A stretch of 64,000 nucleotides of DNA from NCBI RefSeq assembly GCF_001426085.1, contig NZ_LMRR01000014.1:433-64432 (forward strand), in the 5' to 3' direction. Of the stretch, positions 8,183 to 17,099 are shown one piece after another. The notes beneath the pieces are model-generated. The model searched no databases. It was not told where the DNA came from and saw nothing but the letters and a program-made list of their open reading frames with translations. The translations under genes and the position numbers were made by a program. This DNA comes from Rhodococcus sp. Leaf278. Its GTDB lineage: Bacteria; Actinomycetota; Actinomycetes; Mycobacteriales; Mycobacteriaceae. How positions within the stretch are numbered: the stretch's first letter is position 1; each line of letters begins with the position of its first letter.

Positions 8183-9115
8183 ATGCTCGAAGTCGATCGA
8201 CTCGACGGGCGCACGGTAGCCGTCACCGGCGCTACGTCGGGAATCGGATATTTCATTGCCGAACAGTTGGCCGAACTGGGCGCCGAGATCATCGTCGTGG
8301 CGCGTTCGGGAGAGCGAGGCCGACACGCCATCGGCCTCCTGCCCCACCCCGACCGTCACCGCGTCCTCGAGATGGATCTCGCGGATGTCGAATCCGTTCG
8401 GCGGGCGGGCAAAGAGTTACGCGATACCCCTGAGCTCGACGGCCTGGTGATGAACGCAGGCTTGGTCGCTGCACCCACATCGTTCGAGCAAGGTCCGTAC
8501 GAGGTGGAGCTGACTGTCGGCACGAATTTTCTCGCACATGTCGAACTGCTCCGTCTCGCTCTCCCGTCCTTGGAACGGGCACCGACCGCCAGGGTCGTGA
8601 GCATGGGAAGCATGCTCACGCAACGCATTCCGTTCGATCGGAACAACTGGCTGTCTCAGGACTACTACCGGCCACGCGTGGCATATGCCATGTCCAAACA
8701 TGCGACGGAGATTCTGGGCTTCGAACTCTCCCGCAAACTTCGGGGCGGTCCATCCTCGGTAGAGTCGGTGGTTGTCCATCCAGGCGGTGCAATCGATGCC
8801 CTCACCGCGGATCGGCCGGGGATCCACACTCGGCCGGGCATCGTGCGAGCAGCTGCCCGAGTGCTCGGGCCTGCATTCTCTTCGATGGTGCAGGGAAAGG
8901 ACTCTGCTGCTGCACCCGCAGTCGCGGCCATGGCGGCACGCGATCTACCGCTCGGCGGGGTCTACATCGGACCACAAAGGAATGCTGCCGGCCCACCGGT
9001 GATCGCCGAACCTGTTCATTCGAGCCGCAATTGCGATCTCGGAGCGTTCGTGTGGAACGAAACCGAACGCATCATCGGTGCGCCGATCCTGGCACAGCGA
9101 CACCCACGACGCTGA
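8183..9115 (+). CDS. SDR-family oxidoreductase (retinol dehydrogenase-like)
   Basis: 310 residues from ATG 8183, set by AAGGAG seven bases upstream. Shows TGATSGIG at the cofactor site, a DLADVESVR segment, NAG (MNAGLV), Ser in VVSMGSML, and YAMSK as the catalytic Tyr/Lys. The insert between Ser and Tyr (FDRNNWLSQDYYRP) and C-terminal extension resemble the retinol-dehydrogenase/WW-oxidoreductase-like branch. NAD(P)-dependent oxidation or reduction of an unknown substrate. Likely repressed by the divergent MarR protein. Confidence 0.87.
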   Translation: MLEVDRLDGRTVAVTGATSGIGYFIAEQLAELGAEIIVVARSGERGRHAIGLLPHPDRHRVLEMDLADVESVRRAGKELRDTPELDGLVMNAGLVAAPTSFEQGPYEVELTVGTNFLAHVELLRLALPSLERAPTARVVSMGSMLTQRIPFDRNNWLSQDYYRPRVAYAMSKHATEILGFELSRKLRGGPSSVESVVVHPGGAIDALTADRPGIHTRPGIVRAAARVLGPAFSSMVQGKDSAAAPAVAAMAARDLPLGGVYIGPQRNAAGPPVIAEPVHSSRNCDLGAFVWNETERIIGAPILAQRHPRR

Positions 9116-9140
9116 TGCTGTGCATCACGACGCCGACGAC

Positions 9141-9183
9141 GCACGCCCATCGCAGATGTCCTCACTTCCGCAGATGGGCGTGC
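9141..9183. terminator. Stem-loop between convergent genes
   Basis: Ten-base arms GCACGCCCAT (9141-9150) and ATGGGCGTGC (9174-9183) with a 23-base loop, exactly between the convergent SDR and ABC permease genes. Confidence 0.55.
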
Positions 9184-9191
9184 CGTCCTCC

Positions 9192-10235
9192 TCAGGTAGA
9201 TCGAGACTGCAGTTTGTCGAGCAGCACAGCCACGACCAGAACGGTGCCGGTGACAACGCCCTGCCAGAATGCGGAAACTCCCATCAAACCCAGTCCGTTT
9301 TGCAGAACGGCAATGAGGAGCACGCCTACTACCGTCCCGAAAACTCCTCCCAGACCGCCGTAGAAGCTTGTGCCCCCGAGCAGAACTGCGGCACCAGCAG
9401 TCAGAGCCAAACTCGCACCCGCGGTCGGAGATGCCGAGGCGAGTCGACTTGCATCCACCATGCCCGCCACCGAGGCGAAGAGACCTCCGAGACCGTACAC
9501 ACACACGTACACCCACGAGACGTTGATGCCGGCCAGTCGTGCCGCTTCGGGATTACCGCCCACTGCATAGACGGCGCGCCCGAACGAGGTGAAGCGGAGC
9601 AAGTATCCACTCAGCAACAGAACCGTGAGACTCAGGACAACCGGCACTGGAATGGTCATGACAGTGCCATTTCCGAGCGCGTAGAGAAGGCTTCCCTCCT
9701 CGATGGGAATCGTGTTGGTCTTGCCATTGGTCACGACGTTGAGCGCACCGGTGAACAGGGATGTGGTGCCGAGGGTGACGACGAAGAAGTTGAGACGAAT
9801 ACGCCCGATAAGCACTCCGTTTACCGCTCCACCCAGCAGGACCCCCGTCAAACCTCCCAACAGGAGAGCGACAATTTCCGGGAGTCCGGACTCCAGCGCC
9901 CGATATGCAACGTACCCGGCCGCAGCATAGATTGCTCCAACGGAAAGATCGAAACCGGCCGACAGTACTACGAAGGTAAGACCGATAGCCGTGATCATCA
10001 AGGCGCTGTTGCCGGACAGCACATTCAGGATGTTCGCCTTCGTGAAGAAGAACTCCTGCGTTACCGAAAGGTAAAGAACCATGATGAGAAGAGCAGCCAA
10101 TGCTCCACCGAACCCGCGGAAGTTCTTCAGCACAGCACCCGCGGATGTCGACATTCCCTGACGCTCTGTCCGTTCGGACTCAGCGATCTCCGCTTCGGGA
10201 GAATCTTTCGATGGGGCGACTGTTGGTTCAGACAT
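9192..10235 (-). CDS. Ribose-type ABC transporter permease
   Basis: 347 residues from ATG 10235 (AGGAG upstream), overlapping the ATPase stop by 8 bases (ATGTCTGA). About ten hydrophobic segments and the BPD_transp_2 pattern of RbsC-like proteins are seen: ILNVLSGNSALMITAIGLTF, GGAVNGVLIGRIRLNFFVVTLGT, and LGGTSFYGGLGGVFGT near the end. Forms the membrane channel of the importer with the ATPase and binding protein upstream. The N-terminal 40 residues are polar and acidic, likely cytoplasmic. Confidence 0.9.
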   Translation of the reverse strand: MSEPTVAPSKDSPEAEIAESERTERQGMSTSAGAVLKNFRGFGGALAALLIMVLYLSVTQEFFFTKANILNVLSGNSALMITAIGLTFVVLSAGFDLSVGAIYAAAGYVAYRALESGLPEIVALLLGGLTGVLLGGAVNGVLIGRIRLNFFVVTLGTTSLFTGALNVVTNGKTNTIPIEEGSLLYALGNGTVMTIPVPVVLSLTVLLLSGYLLRFTSFGRAVYAVGGNPEAARLAGINVSWVYVCVYGLGGLFASVAGMVDASRLASASPTAGASLALTAGAAVLLGGTSFYGGLGGVFGTVVGVLLIAVLQNGLGLMGVSAFWQGVVTGTVLVVAVLLDKLQSRST

Positions 10236-11727
10236 CAATAACTCCTGCGGCGAGTTCAGCAATTGTCAATTCGTCGAGCTGATCGGATGGGCGGTCAGCG
10301 ACAATTCGGCCTCGAAACATCACCATGACGCGATCGCACACACCGAGCAGCTCGCTATTTTCGGAAGAACTTATGAGAACAGCCACGCCCTGCGACGCCA
10401 GCTCCCTCACGAGCCGGTATATCTCGGACTTGGCACCCACGTCCACCCCTCTCGTGGGCTCGTCCATCAGCAAGACCTGTGGAGCACTCGACAGCCATCG
10501 GCCTATGACCACCTTTTGCTGATTCCCGCCCGATAGGCTCCCCGCAGGCAGGCTCATGTCAGCCGGTCGCACCTGAAGTTCTTGCATGGCACTGGAGGCG
10601 GCTGTTCGCTGATTTCTCCTGTTGATAGGTAGCAGATTCAGCCTGTTGTTTGCGATGAGACTCAGGTTGTGGAAAACGCTTGCGGCCGGAACCAGCCCTT
10701 CGCCTTTTCGGTCGCCGGTTACGAACGCCAGGTCACGTTGAATGGACCGACGTGGGGTCCGACGGGTGTAGGGCTTGCCCGCTACCGTCACTTCGCCTAC
10801 ACCGGCATCTGCGCCGAAGATCGAACGGACAACCTCGACACGCCCACAACCCACCAGACCGGCGAGTCCCACGACTTCCCCGGGCCCGACGTCGAAACCT
10901 ACATCCTCGATGACGCCAGGAGAGGACAGGTGACCGACCGACAGGGCCGGCTTGTCCGAAGTGGACCGAGTTTTGGCAATCTCTCGGTGGAAGTAGTCCG
11001 TGAGGGGCCTACCGACCATCAATCGAGTTATTGTGCCCTCATCGGCCTCGGCCAGGTCCATCGTCCTCACCAGTGCGCCGTCCCGAAGCACGGTCACGCG
11101 GTCTGCCACAGGTTCGATATCTTGCAGACGTTGAGAGATGAATGCAATTGCCAGGCCGAAGCTTTTCATTTTACGAATGATGTCGAACAGCGATTCCGTC
11201 AATTCGGCCGTCAGCGAACTCGTGGGTTCATCGAATATGACAACCGAAGCCTTCGACGCAACAGCCCTGGCAATGGCGACGACCTGACGATCGCCCGGAC
11301 CGAGAGACCCTACTATTCGGTCGGCGCGAATTCCGGAACCGAGCTCGCCCAAGGCCTCGGTTGCGGTCCGGTGAGCTGTGGTCCAGTCGATACGGAATCG
11401 GGAGCCGGGTAAGTTCCCCAGAGCAATGTTTTCCGCCACCGTCAGACTTTCTACGACGGGCACCTCCTGCGCGACCATCGCGATGCCGGCTCGCGAGGCC
11501 TGAAGCGGGTTGGCGAACTTCACGGGCTCTCCCCGTAGCAACACCTGGCCGCTGCTGGCCGTGACTTCGCCGTAGGCAATCTTCATCAAGGTCGATTTAC
11601 CGGACCCGTTCTCACCCAACAATGCGTGTGCTTCTCCAGCGTGGATCTCGAAGTCGACCCCCTTCAGCGCGTGAGTTCGACCGAATCGTTTGTGAACAGA
11701 CTTCATCTGCAAGAGCGGTGGTTCCAT
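10228..11727 (-). CDS. Ribose-type ABC transporter ATP-binding protein (two ABC domains)
   Basis: 499 residues from ATG 11727 (GGAGG upstream). Domain 1: Walker A GENGSGKST, a divergent signature LGPGDRQVVAIARAV, Walker B VVIFDEPTSSL. Domain 2: a degenerate Walker A (AGLVGCGRVEVV), a canonical signature LSGGNQQKVVIGRWL and Walker B LLMDEPTRGVD. This double-domain arrangement with one weak site is typical of RbsA/MglA proteins, which energise carbohydrate-class importers. Second gene of the SBP-ATPase-permease operon. Confidence 0.93.
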   Translation of the reverse strand: MEPPLLQMKSVHKRFGRTHALKGVDFEIHAGEAHALLGENGSGKSTLMKIAYGEVTASSGQVLLRGEPVKFANPLQASRAGIAMVAQEVPVVESLTVAENIALGNLPGSRFRIDWTTAHRTATEALGELGSGIRADRIVGSLGPGDRQVVAIARAVASKASVVIFDEPTSSLTAELTESLFDIIRKMKSFGLAIAFISQRLQDIEPVADRVTVLRDGALVRTMDLAEADEGTITRLMVGRPLTDYFHREIAKTRSTSDKPALSVGHLSSPGVIEDVGFDVGPGEVVGLAGLVGCGRVEVVRSIFGADAGVGEVTVAGKPYTRRTPRRSIQRDLAFVTGDRKGEGLVPAASVFHNLSLIANNRLNLLPINRRNQRTAASSAMQELQVRPADMSLPAGSLSGGNQQKVVIGRWLSSAPQVLLMDEPTRGVDVGAKSEIYRLVRELASQGVAVLISSSENSELLGVCDRVMVMFRGRIVADRPSDQLDELTIAELAAGVIDV

Positions 11728-11766
11728 CCGTACCTCCTCGGAAATCATCTCTGTGCGCGTTCGAGA

Positions 11767-12822
11767 TCAGTTGCCTAAGCTTGCAACGTCTTCTGGGCAA
11801 CCGCCGCCCTGTGCACACGTGATTTCGCCGGACTCGATCTTTGCGGCCGCGTCGGCCCAGGGCACACGATTACCGGCGTTGCCCGCGGTGTAGAGCTCGG
11901 TTGGGCTTTCCACGAACGCAGGTACGTCTTGTCCGTTCAGAATGGCGCGGGAGATCGCTTCGAGTATCAACCCGGTGCGCCACGGGACAAGATCGACCGT
12001 CGCGCTGAGACGGCCGTCCTCGACTGCTTCGATTCCATCCTCGTCGCCGTTTTGACCCACGATGACAACATCCTCGAGGCCTGCGGCCTTGACTGCAACG
12101 GAAGCTCCCATCGCGGCGGCATCGTTGTATGCCATGATTCCCTGAATGTCGTTCTGGTACTTGGTAAGAGCGGTCGCAACGACCTTCTGACCGCCGGCAA
12201 TATCATCGGTGGGGTCGTCGACACGTCCGAGCCAGTCGATAGCGCTGCCTTCGGTCGTGTTCTTTTCGTACTGGGACATCATTGTCTCGAGGATGGGAAC
12301 TGGCACGCCGAGACCGACTCCCAGAACATTTCCGCTGCCACCCAGTTGATCCTTGACGTAGTCCGACAGCAGTTTGGAACCGCGATAGCTGCCGCCGGTG
12401 TCCACATTGGACGTAAGCACTCCAGGATCGGATTCCGGTGACGCCAGACCGGCCCAACCGACAACTTTGATGCCTGCGGCATTCGCCCTCTGAAGAGCCG
12501 GCTTCAGCGAATTTGCGTCCAGCGGATAAACGACGATCAGATCGACTTGCTGTGCCACGAGCTGGTCTACGTCGGTTACCTGCTTGGCGGGATCCAGCTG
12601 CGCATCGAGAGCCTTGACCGCGATGCCGTTGCGTGCAGCAGCAGAGGTGAACGTGTCTTGAGTCATCTTCAGGATAGGTTGAGCGCCCTGCGGATTCGAG
12701 ATCCCAACGGTGAATTCCGAGTCGCCCTCCGGGCCGGAATCGGACGCGCAGGCACTCAACGTCAGCACTGATGCAAGGACGAGCGGCGCGATCGCGGCTA
12801 CAGAGCGGGCTGGTTTGGTCAT
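11767..12822 (-). CDS. Ribose-type ABC transporter substrate-binding lipoprotein
   Basis: 351 residues with a lipobox LSAC (Cys 25), so anchored outside the membrane. Peripla_BP_4 fold: FTVGISNPQGAQPILKMT, DQLVAQQVDLIVVYPLDANS, IMAYNDAAAMGASVAVKAAG and a DLVPWRTG segment. First gene of the importer operon. The family binds sugars, but also purines, autoinducer-2 and sugar alcohols, so the ligand is not fixed by sequence. Its upstream region shares a 17-bp motif with the promoter of the amidohydrolase at 15230, suggesting the imported compound is an amidohydrolase substrate or product. Confidence 0.9.
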   Translation of the reverse strand: MTKPARSVAAIAPLVLASVLTLSACASDSGPEGDSEFTVGISNPQGAQPILKMTQDTFTSAAARNGIAVKALDAQLDPAKQVTDVDQLVAQQVDLIVVYPLDANSLKPALQRANAAGIKVVGWAGLASPESDPGVLTSNVDTGGSYRGSKLLSDYVKDQLGGSGNVLGVGLGVPVPILETMMSQYEKNTTEGSAIDWLGRVDDPTDDIAGGQKVVATALTKYQNDIQGIMAYNDAAAMGASVAVKAAGLEDVVIVGQNGDEDGIEAVEDGRLSATVDLVPWRTGLILEAISRAILNGQDVPAFVESPTELYTAGNAGNRVPWADAAAKIESGEITCAQGGGCPEDVASLGN

Positions 12823-13394
12823 GTGGAATCCTCCATGGGGCCGTAACGTTTTTCGGTGGTCTTCGAGCCACTTTGAGCGAAAAGTCTGCGGTCGAGCTGT
12901 GACGAGTACAACACGTGTTCGATAGCGGGAGACGGCGATGTTTCACTGACCGAAACCACCAGGAACAGAGTCCCGGATCGACCTCGAGACGTCGTCGGGT
13001 CCCGAGCGTGCGACTACTGCGGACAGAACGCAGGATGATCGAGGGCGACCTCGCCACCCATCGAACAGGTCGATCGATTTCGAGACAGCCATCGCTCTCG
13101 AGGGCATCACGTCTCGCGGCCGACGTCATGAACTTCCGAGCCCGCGACGGCACTGCACACTGCTCTACCTGGCCCACCGTAGGACAGCGGCGGTAGACAT
13201 CCTGATGTCCTGGTGCTGCCGGCCGGCGATCCGGCGGCACCGAAAGGTACGCGTCCGTGGCCTCGTCCTCTGCCTCGTCCGCAGCAAAGTTCAACGGCAC
13301 AGCCAACAATGGACACTATGGTCCCTGCCCGGTTCGGTCACTGCGTGAGAACACCGAAGCACTCGGTAACCCGAAGGGAGCCAACGATGTCGAG
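12823..13394. other. 572-bp intergenic region upstream of the importer
   Basis: No convincing gene on either strand. It holds a motif at 12940-12956 and a perfect 10-base palindrome AACACGTGTT (12910-12919), both upstream of the solute-binding gene, so it probably contains that promoter plus the trailing region of the amidohydrolase transcript. Confidence 0.6.
12940..12956 (-). promoter_or_regulatory. Candidate operator shared with 15173-15189
   Basis: On the minus strand it reads GTTTCGGTCAGTGAAAC (arms GTTTC/GAAAC). It matches 15 of 17 bases of the site upstream of the second amidohydrolase and lies 118 bp before the start of the binding-protein gene. Confidence 0.55.
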
Positions 13395-14957
13395 CTAGAT
13401 CTCGGCTTCGTACACGGTGCGTCCACCGAAGACTGTACGAAGCACCCGCGTTTCGCCGATCGAGCCGGTCGGGATATCGAACAAGTTTCGGTCGATCACG
13501 ATGAAGTCAGCATCCTTGCCGACTTCGATCGTGCCGCGCTTATTGCTCTGCCCGACGGCGTGGGCCCCGTTTATCGTCATTGCCGCCAACCCTCTCTCGA
13601 GGTCGATCGACTGGTCTCCGTGTTCGATGGCACCCTGCAACGCCGGGAACAGATTCGGAGAGTCGGCGATACTCCAGTCCGTTCCGAACGTCATTTCTGC
13701 TCCAGCTCGTGCCACGGAGTCGAATTCGTACAGGTGACTGACCCCGTGTTCTGGGAGATGCCACACGGCGGGCGACATCTCGGCACCCACCCGCAATGCC
13801 GCGAAACGCTCGAAGTCATCTTTGTGGACCAGACAGCAGTGCGCCAGTTCGTGCCGGGGTCCATGAGGCCCATTGACGGAACGGGCGTGTTCCACAGCAT
13901 CCAAGGCTCGCCGGATTGCTCCCTCACCGCCGCAGTGGACCTTCACCATCAAACCCGCAGCATCGAAGCGCACCATGGCAGCATTCATTTCGTCCTGCGG
14001 TATGAGCAGGTTTTCTTCGTCGACGGTGCCATCGTCATGGATGCACGAATGGGTCCAGTAAGGCGGAATCGGTGACCCGTCGAGCCAGAACTTCACGAAA
14101 CGTGTATCCACGTGGTCCGACGCGTAGTCCTCGTGATGCTCGATCATATGATTCAGGGCATCCAGTCCGGCCATCCCGAAAGACTCTTCCCGCCAGACGA
14201 GATGCGCCGCCACGTGTAGCTGTAGTTCATCGGCAGCGTCGAGTTGACCCATCACCCTGAGCAGCTGCTCCGTTGACGAGGCATCCTGAACAGACGTGAC
14301 ACCGTATCTATGATTCAGATCGCGCGCGTAGCGAATTGCCTGTGCCATGACACTGTCTGCGTGTATTCCAAGCGCGCGGAACACCGGCCACCGCGCCTGT
14401 TCGTAGAGTTCACCGGTCACCCTGCCGGTGGCATCTCGAATTAATTTTCCATTCTCGACCTCCGGTGTTTCATCGTCTATACCTGCAAGTTCCAGAGCAC
14501 AGGAGTTGACCAAGACATTGTGTGCCGATCTGTCGTGTAGAACGACGGGTTGATCAGGGAACTCACGGTCGAGGAATGCCCGGTCGGGCCCCTTACTGCC
14601 GAACGAGTCGGGCCAATAGCGTCCGCCGATCAGCCAACGGTTACCGAGACGATCTACAGGCCTCGGCCCAACCCAGCTGCGCAGGGCATACAGGATTTCG
14701 GCTTCTCCCGCACCGTGAGGCAGCGCCACTTCCCAGCGATTGAGGCCACTGACCAAATGGGTATGAGCGTCATGAATTCCTGGCATGACCATGTGCCCGC
14801 CCAGGTCGATGACTTCATCCGCCTCGGCTATGTCTCCGGCGAGTGAAGCCACGTCACCGACGGCCGATATCTTGCCCTCGTTCTCGACAATTACCGAAGC
14901 CCAGGACACCGGCGACTTCCCCGTGTACACAGCCGCATTCACGTAAGCCTTGGACAT
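13395..14957 (-). CDS. Amidohydrolase (Amidohydro_3 / YtcJ-like)
   Basis: 520 residues from ATG 14957 with GGGAGAG upstream. Metal-site HxH (His 65 and His 67 in HDAHTHL), a later VKVHCGGEGA histidine, AHCCLVH, and the catalytic/metal Asp in TFGTDWSIADSPN, then the KRGTIEVGKDADFIVID C-terminal strand of amidohydrolases. Members hydrolyse C-N bonds of N-acyl or cyclic amide compounds; several are annotated only as YtcJ/AepA-like. No signal peptide. Same strand as the downstream ABC importer but 570 bp away, and divergent from a second paralogous amidohydrolase at 15230. Confidence 0.88.
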   Translation of the reverse strand: MSKAYVNAAVYTGKSPVSWASVIVENEGKISAVGDVASLAGDIAEADEVIDLGGHMVMPGIHDAHTHLVSGLNRWEVALPHGAGEAEILYALRSWVGPRPVDRLGNRWLIGGRYWPDSFGSKGPDRAFLDREFPDQPVVLHDRSAHNVLVNSCALELAGIDDETPEVENGKLIRDATGRVTGELYEQARWPVFRALGIHADSVMAQAIRYARDLNHRYGVTSVQDASSTEQLLRVMGQLDAADELQLHVAAHLVWREESFGMAGLDALNHMIEHHEDYASDHVDTRFVKFWLDGSPIPPYWTHSCIHDDGTVDEENLLIPQDEMNAAMVRFDAAGLMVKVHCGGEGAIRRALDAVEHARSVNGPHGPRHELAHCCLVHKDDFERFAALRVGAEMSPAVWHLPEHGVSHLYEFDSVARAGAEMTFGTDWSIADSPNLFPALQGAIEHGDQSIDLERGLAAMTINGAHAVGQSNKRGTIEVGKDADFIVIDRNLFDIPTGSIGETRVLRTVFGGRTVYEAEI

Positions 14958-15172
14958 ATATTCTCTCCCGTTCCTCTCAGTTTCGGCAGTGACCTGTCGA
15001 GCCGACGTAAGACCGTACTGCGGTCCGTGACGGACATCTCCAACCACTTCCATCGAACTCGACACGACCACGTAGCTTTTCGATCGCATTCACTGGTACT
15101 TCTCGCTGCCACGTTGCACGGATCGCACGAAATCCTGACCTGATCGTTTCGGTGAACGAACCGTCTCGAGAG

Positions 15173-15189
15173 GGTTCGATCAGTGAAAC
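15173..15189 (+). promoter_or_regulatory. Candidate operator shared with 12940-12956
   Basis: GGTTCGATCAGTGAAAC lies just before a -35-like TTGACG (15196-15201) of the amidohydrolase at 15230. A weaker relative, GTTTCGGTGAACGAAC, lies at 15146-15161. Position upstream of -35 would suit an activator. Confidence 0.55.
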
Positions 15190-15229
15190 TCTCGCTTGAC
15201 GCCGGTGATGACTAGCGCACGATGTAGCT

Positions 15230-16981
15230 ATGACTGCACTCGTTGACGAAGTTGCCTATGCCGACACCGTGCTACGGGGTGGTCCCGTGCTCGATCTGTC
15301 AGATTGGAGGCCGGGTGATCACGCGACCGAGGAATGGCGAGGAAGCCGTCCTCGCGCAATTGCAATCACGCAAGGCAATGTCGTTGCGCTCGGAACTGCC
15401 GCGGAAGATCTTATCGGGCCGGATACTCACATCGTCGAACTGGACGGCAACACTGTCATACCTGGAATCAATGACGGCCATTTGCACTTCACGGCTTATT
15501 CGGTCACCAGCCACACGTACGTCAAAATGGGGACCGACATCTTTACCGATGTCGGTCAGCTGAGCAGCTTTCTGACCGCTGACCGGATTGACGAAAGTGG
15601 TTGGATCCGTGGGCACGGTTGGGATGCGCTCACCATCGGACGAAAGCTCACCGCAGCCGATGTCGATGATGCTCTCGCTGTCAATGGCATCACCGGCACA
15701 CCCGTCGTACTTTTCGACTGGAGCGGTCATTCGCTCACAGCAAACAGCACTGCACTCTCACTTGCGGGTATCACCGCCGATACCCCTGACCCCGCCGGTG
15801 GTGTCATCGAGCGCGACGCTGACGGGAACCCGGAAGGGTTTCTCACCGACTCAGCAATTTCATTGTTGATCGCGGTCGTTCCACCGGTGCCGAGAGAACA
15901 GTTACTCGACGCCTATCGCGCGGGACAGGCGGATCTGCATGCTCTCGGAATCACGGCTTTGACCGAACCTGGTCTGGGCCCTGGCCATCGGGCGTTGTTG
16001 GACGGCTCGGGTTCGGTCGAGGCATTGGATGCGCTGGCAGACCTCGCGGAAGCCGGCGATCTCACAATGCGAATTTCGGTCCTTGTCCTGCCGAACGGAA
16101 CGGGGGGAGCCAACGCTGCCGACGTGAAGTATCACTTGGATGCGGGTCTTGCTGATCGCTACGCCGATCGCGACGTCGACCCACAGAGGCTGACAATTGC
16201 CGGCGTCAAGGTCTTCGCGGACGGCACACCCCAAAATGGCACGACCTGGCACAAGGACCCCGTCCACGATCAGAACCCTCCCGGGCATCACTGCGGACAC
16301 ATGGTCGTAACCGGCGACACCGACGTCGACAAAGTCGCAGAACTACGCGAAATCATCAGGATCGTCGACGACGCCGGACTGCAGGTAGCCATTCACGCAA
16401 TCGGAGATCAAACAGTCGAGACAGTCATCGACACGATCGCAGAGATTGCTCCGAACAGTCCATTGCGGCACTACCTCATCCACACCACAGAGCTATACCC
16501 CAGTGGATGGGAAACATTGGCTGCCAACGGGATAGGCGCGTGTTTCAATCCCGTGATCATGAGCACCTTCGTGCGATTCCTCGCACCGGAACGGATTTTG
16601 CGCACTGAGCCGATCAAGTCGACTCTTCACGCCGGAGTTCGCCCAGGAATTACGTCGGACGCACCCGTTGTGCCGCCCGATTGGCGTCCCGCGGTAGTCA
16701 ACGCTGTTACCCGCGCCCACTGCTGGGAAGGCCCTGTTCCAACAGAAGACCAGGAGGCCATTACCTCCGTGGACGCTTTATCACTGTTGACCAGTGGTGC
16801 CGCCATCCGGGATCGTGCGGAATCGTGGCGCGGAACGCTGGCCGTCGGTCAACGCGCCGACTTGGCCGTGTTGGAAGGTGAATGGCCGAGTGATGAAGAC
16901 GTGGCTTCGCTACTCGACCGCCGGATACTTCACACCCTTGTCGACGGCAGAACCGTCTACACGGTCTTGGGCTCGAAGTAA
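15230..16981 (+). CDS. Amidohydrolase (Amidohydro_3 / YtcJ-like)
   Basis: 583 residues. HxH motif in INDGHLHF (His 84, His 86), IHAIGDQTVETVIDTI histidine, HTTELYP, a TSDAPVVPPDWRP aspartate and a terminal LAVGQRADLAVLEGEWP block. Same family as the divergent 13395-14957 gene but clearly a distinct paralogue, with a roughly 60-residue longer N-terminal/central region. Probably cytosolic. The two hydrolases and the ABC importer plausibly act on one compound class (inference from the shared motif). Confidence 0.88.
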   Translation: MTALVDEVAYADTVLRGGPVLDLSDWRPGDHATEEWRGSRPRAIAITQGNVVALGTAAEDLIGPDTHIVELDGNTVIPGINDGHLHFTAYSVTSHTYVKMGTDIFTDVGQLSSFLTADRIDESGWIRGHGWDALTIGRKLTAADVDDALAVNGITGTPVVLFDWSGHSLTANSTALSLAGITADTPDPAGGVIERDADGNPEGFLTDSAISLLIAVVPPVPREQLLDAYRAGQADLHALGITALTEPGLGPGHRALLDGSGSVEALDALADLAEAGDLTMRISVLVLPNGTGGANAADVKYHLDAGLADRYADRDVDPQRLTIAGVKVFADGTPQNGTTWHKDPVHDQNPPGHHCGHMVVTGDTDVDKVAELREIIRIVDDAGLQVAIHAIGDQTVETVIDTIAEIAPNSPLRHYLIHTTELYPSGWETLAANGIGACFNPVIMSTFVRFLAPERILRTEPIKSTLHAGVRPGITSDAPVVPPDWRPAVVNAVTRAHCWEGPVPTEDQEAITSVDALSLLTSGAAIRDRAESWRGTLAVGQRADLAVLEGEWPSDEDVASLLDRRILHTLVDGRTVYTVLGSK

Positions 16982-17036
16982 GCTCCAGCGCGGAGTCCAG
17001 CGAACTGCTTCACAGCGGAACGATGGTTCGCACCGG

Positions 17037-17064
17037 TCGGCCACGACATATTCCTCGTGGCCGA
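17037..17064. terminator. Bidirectional terminator
   Basis: Perfect 10-base arms TCGGCCACGA / TCGTGGCCGA with an 8-base loop between the convergent amidohydrolase and phosphonoacetate hydrolase genes. Confidence 0.7.
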
Positions 17065-17099
17065 CGCTGGCGGGACTCCGAGCGATACTTGTCTGCTGT

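Noticed and set aside
9078..10241. Long open frame on the plus strand opposite the ABC permease
   Set aside because: Gln/Asn/His-rich antisense of a membrane protein with no motifs; a shadow of the real gene.
12203..13309. Long minus-strand frame covering the importer leader
   Set aside because: Arg-rich frame overlapping the binding-protein gene in another frame; no recognisable protein.
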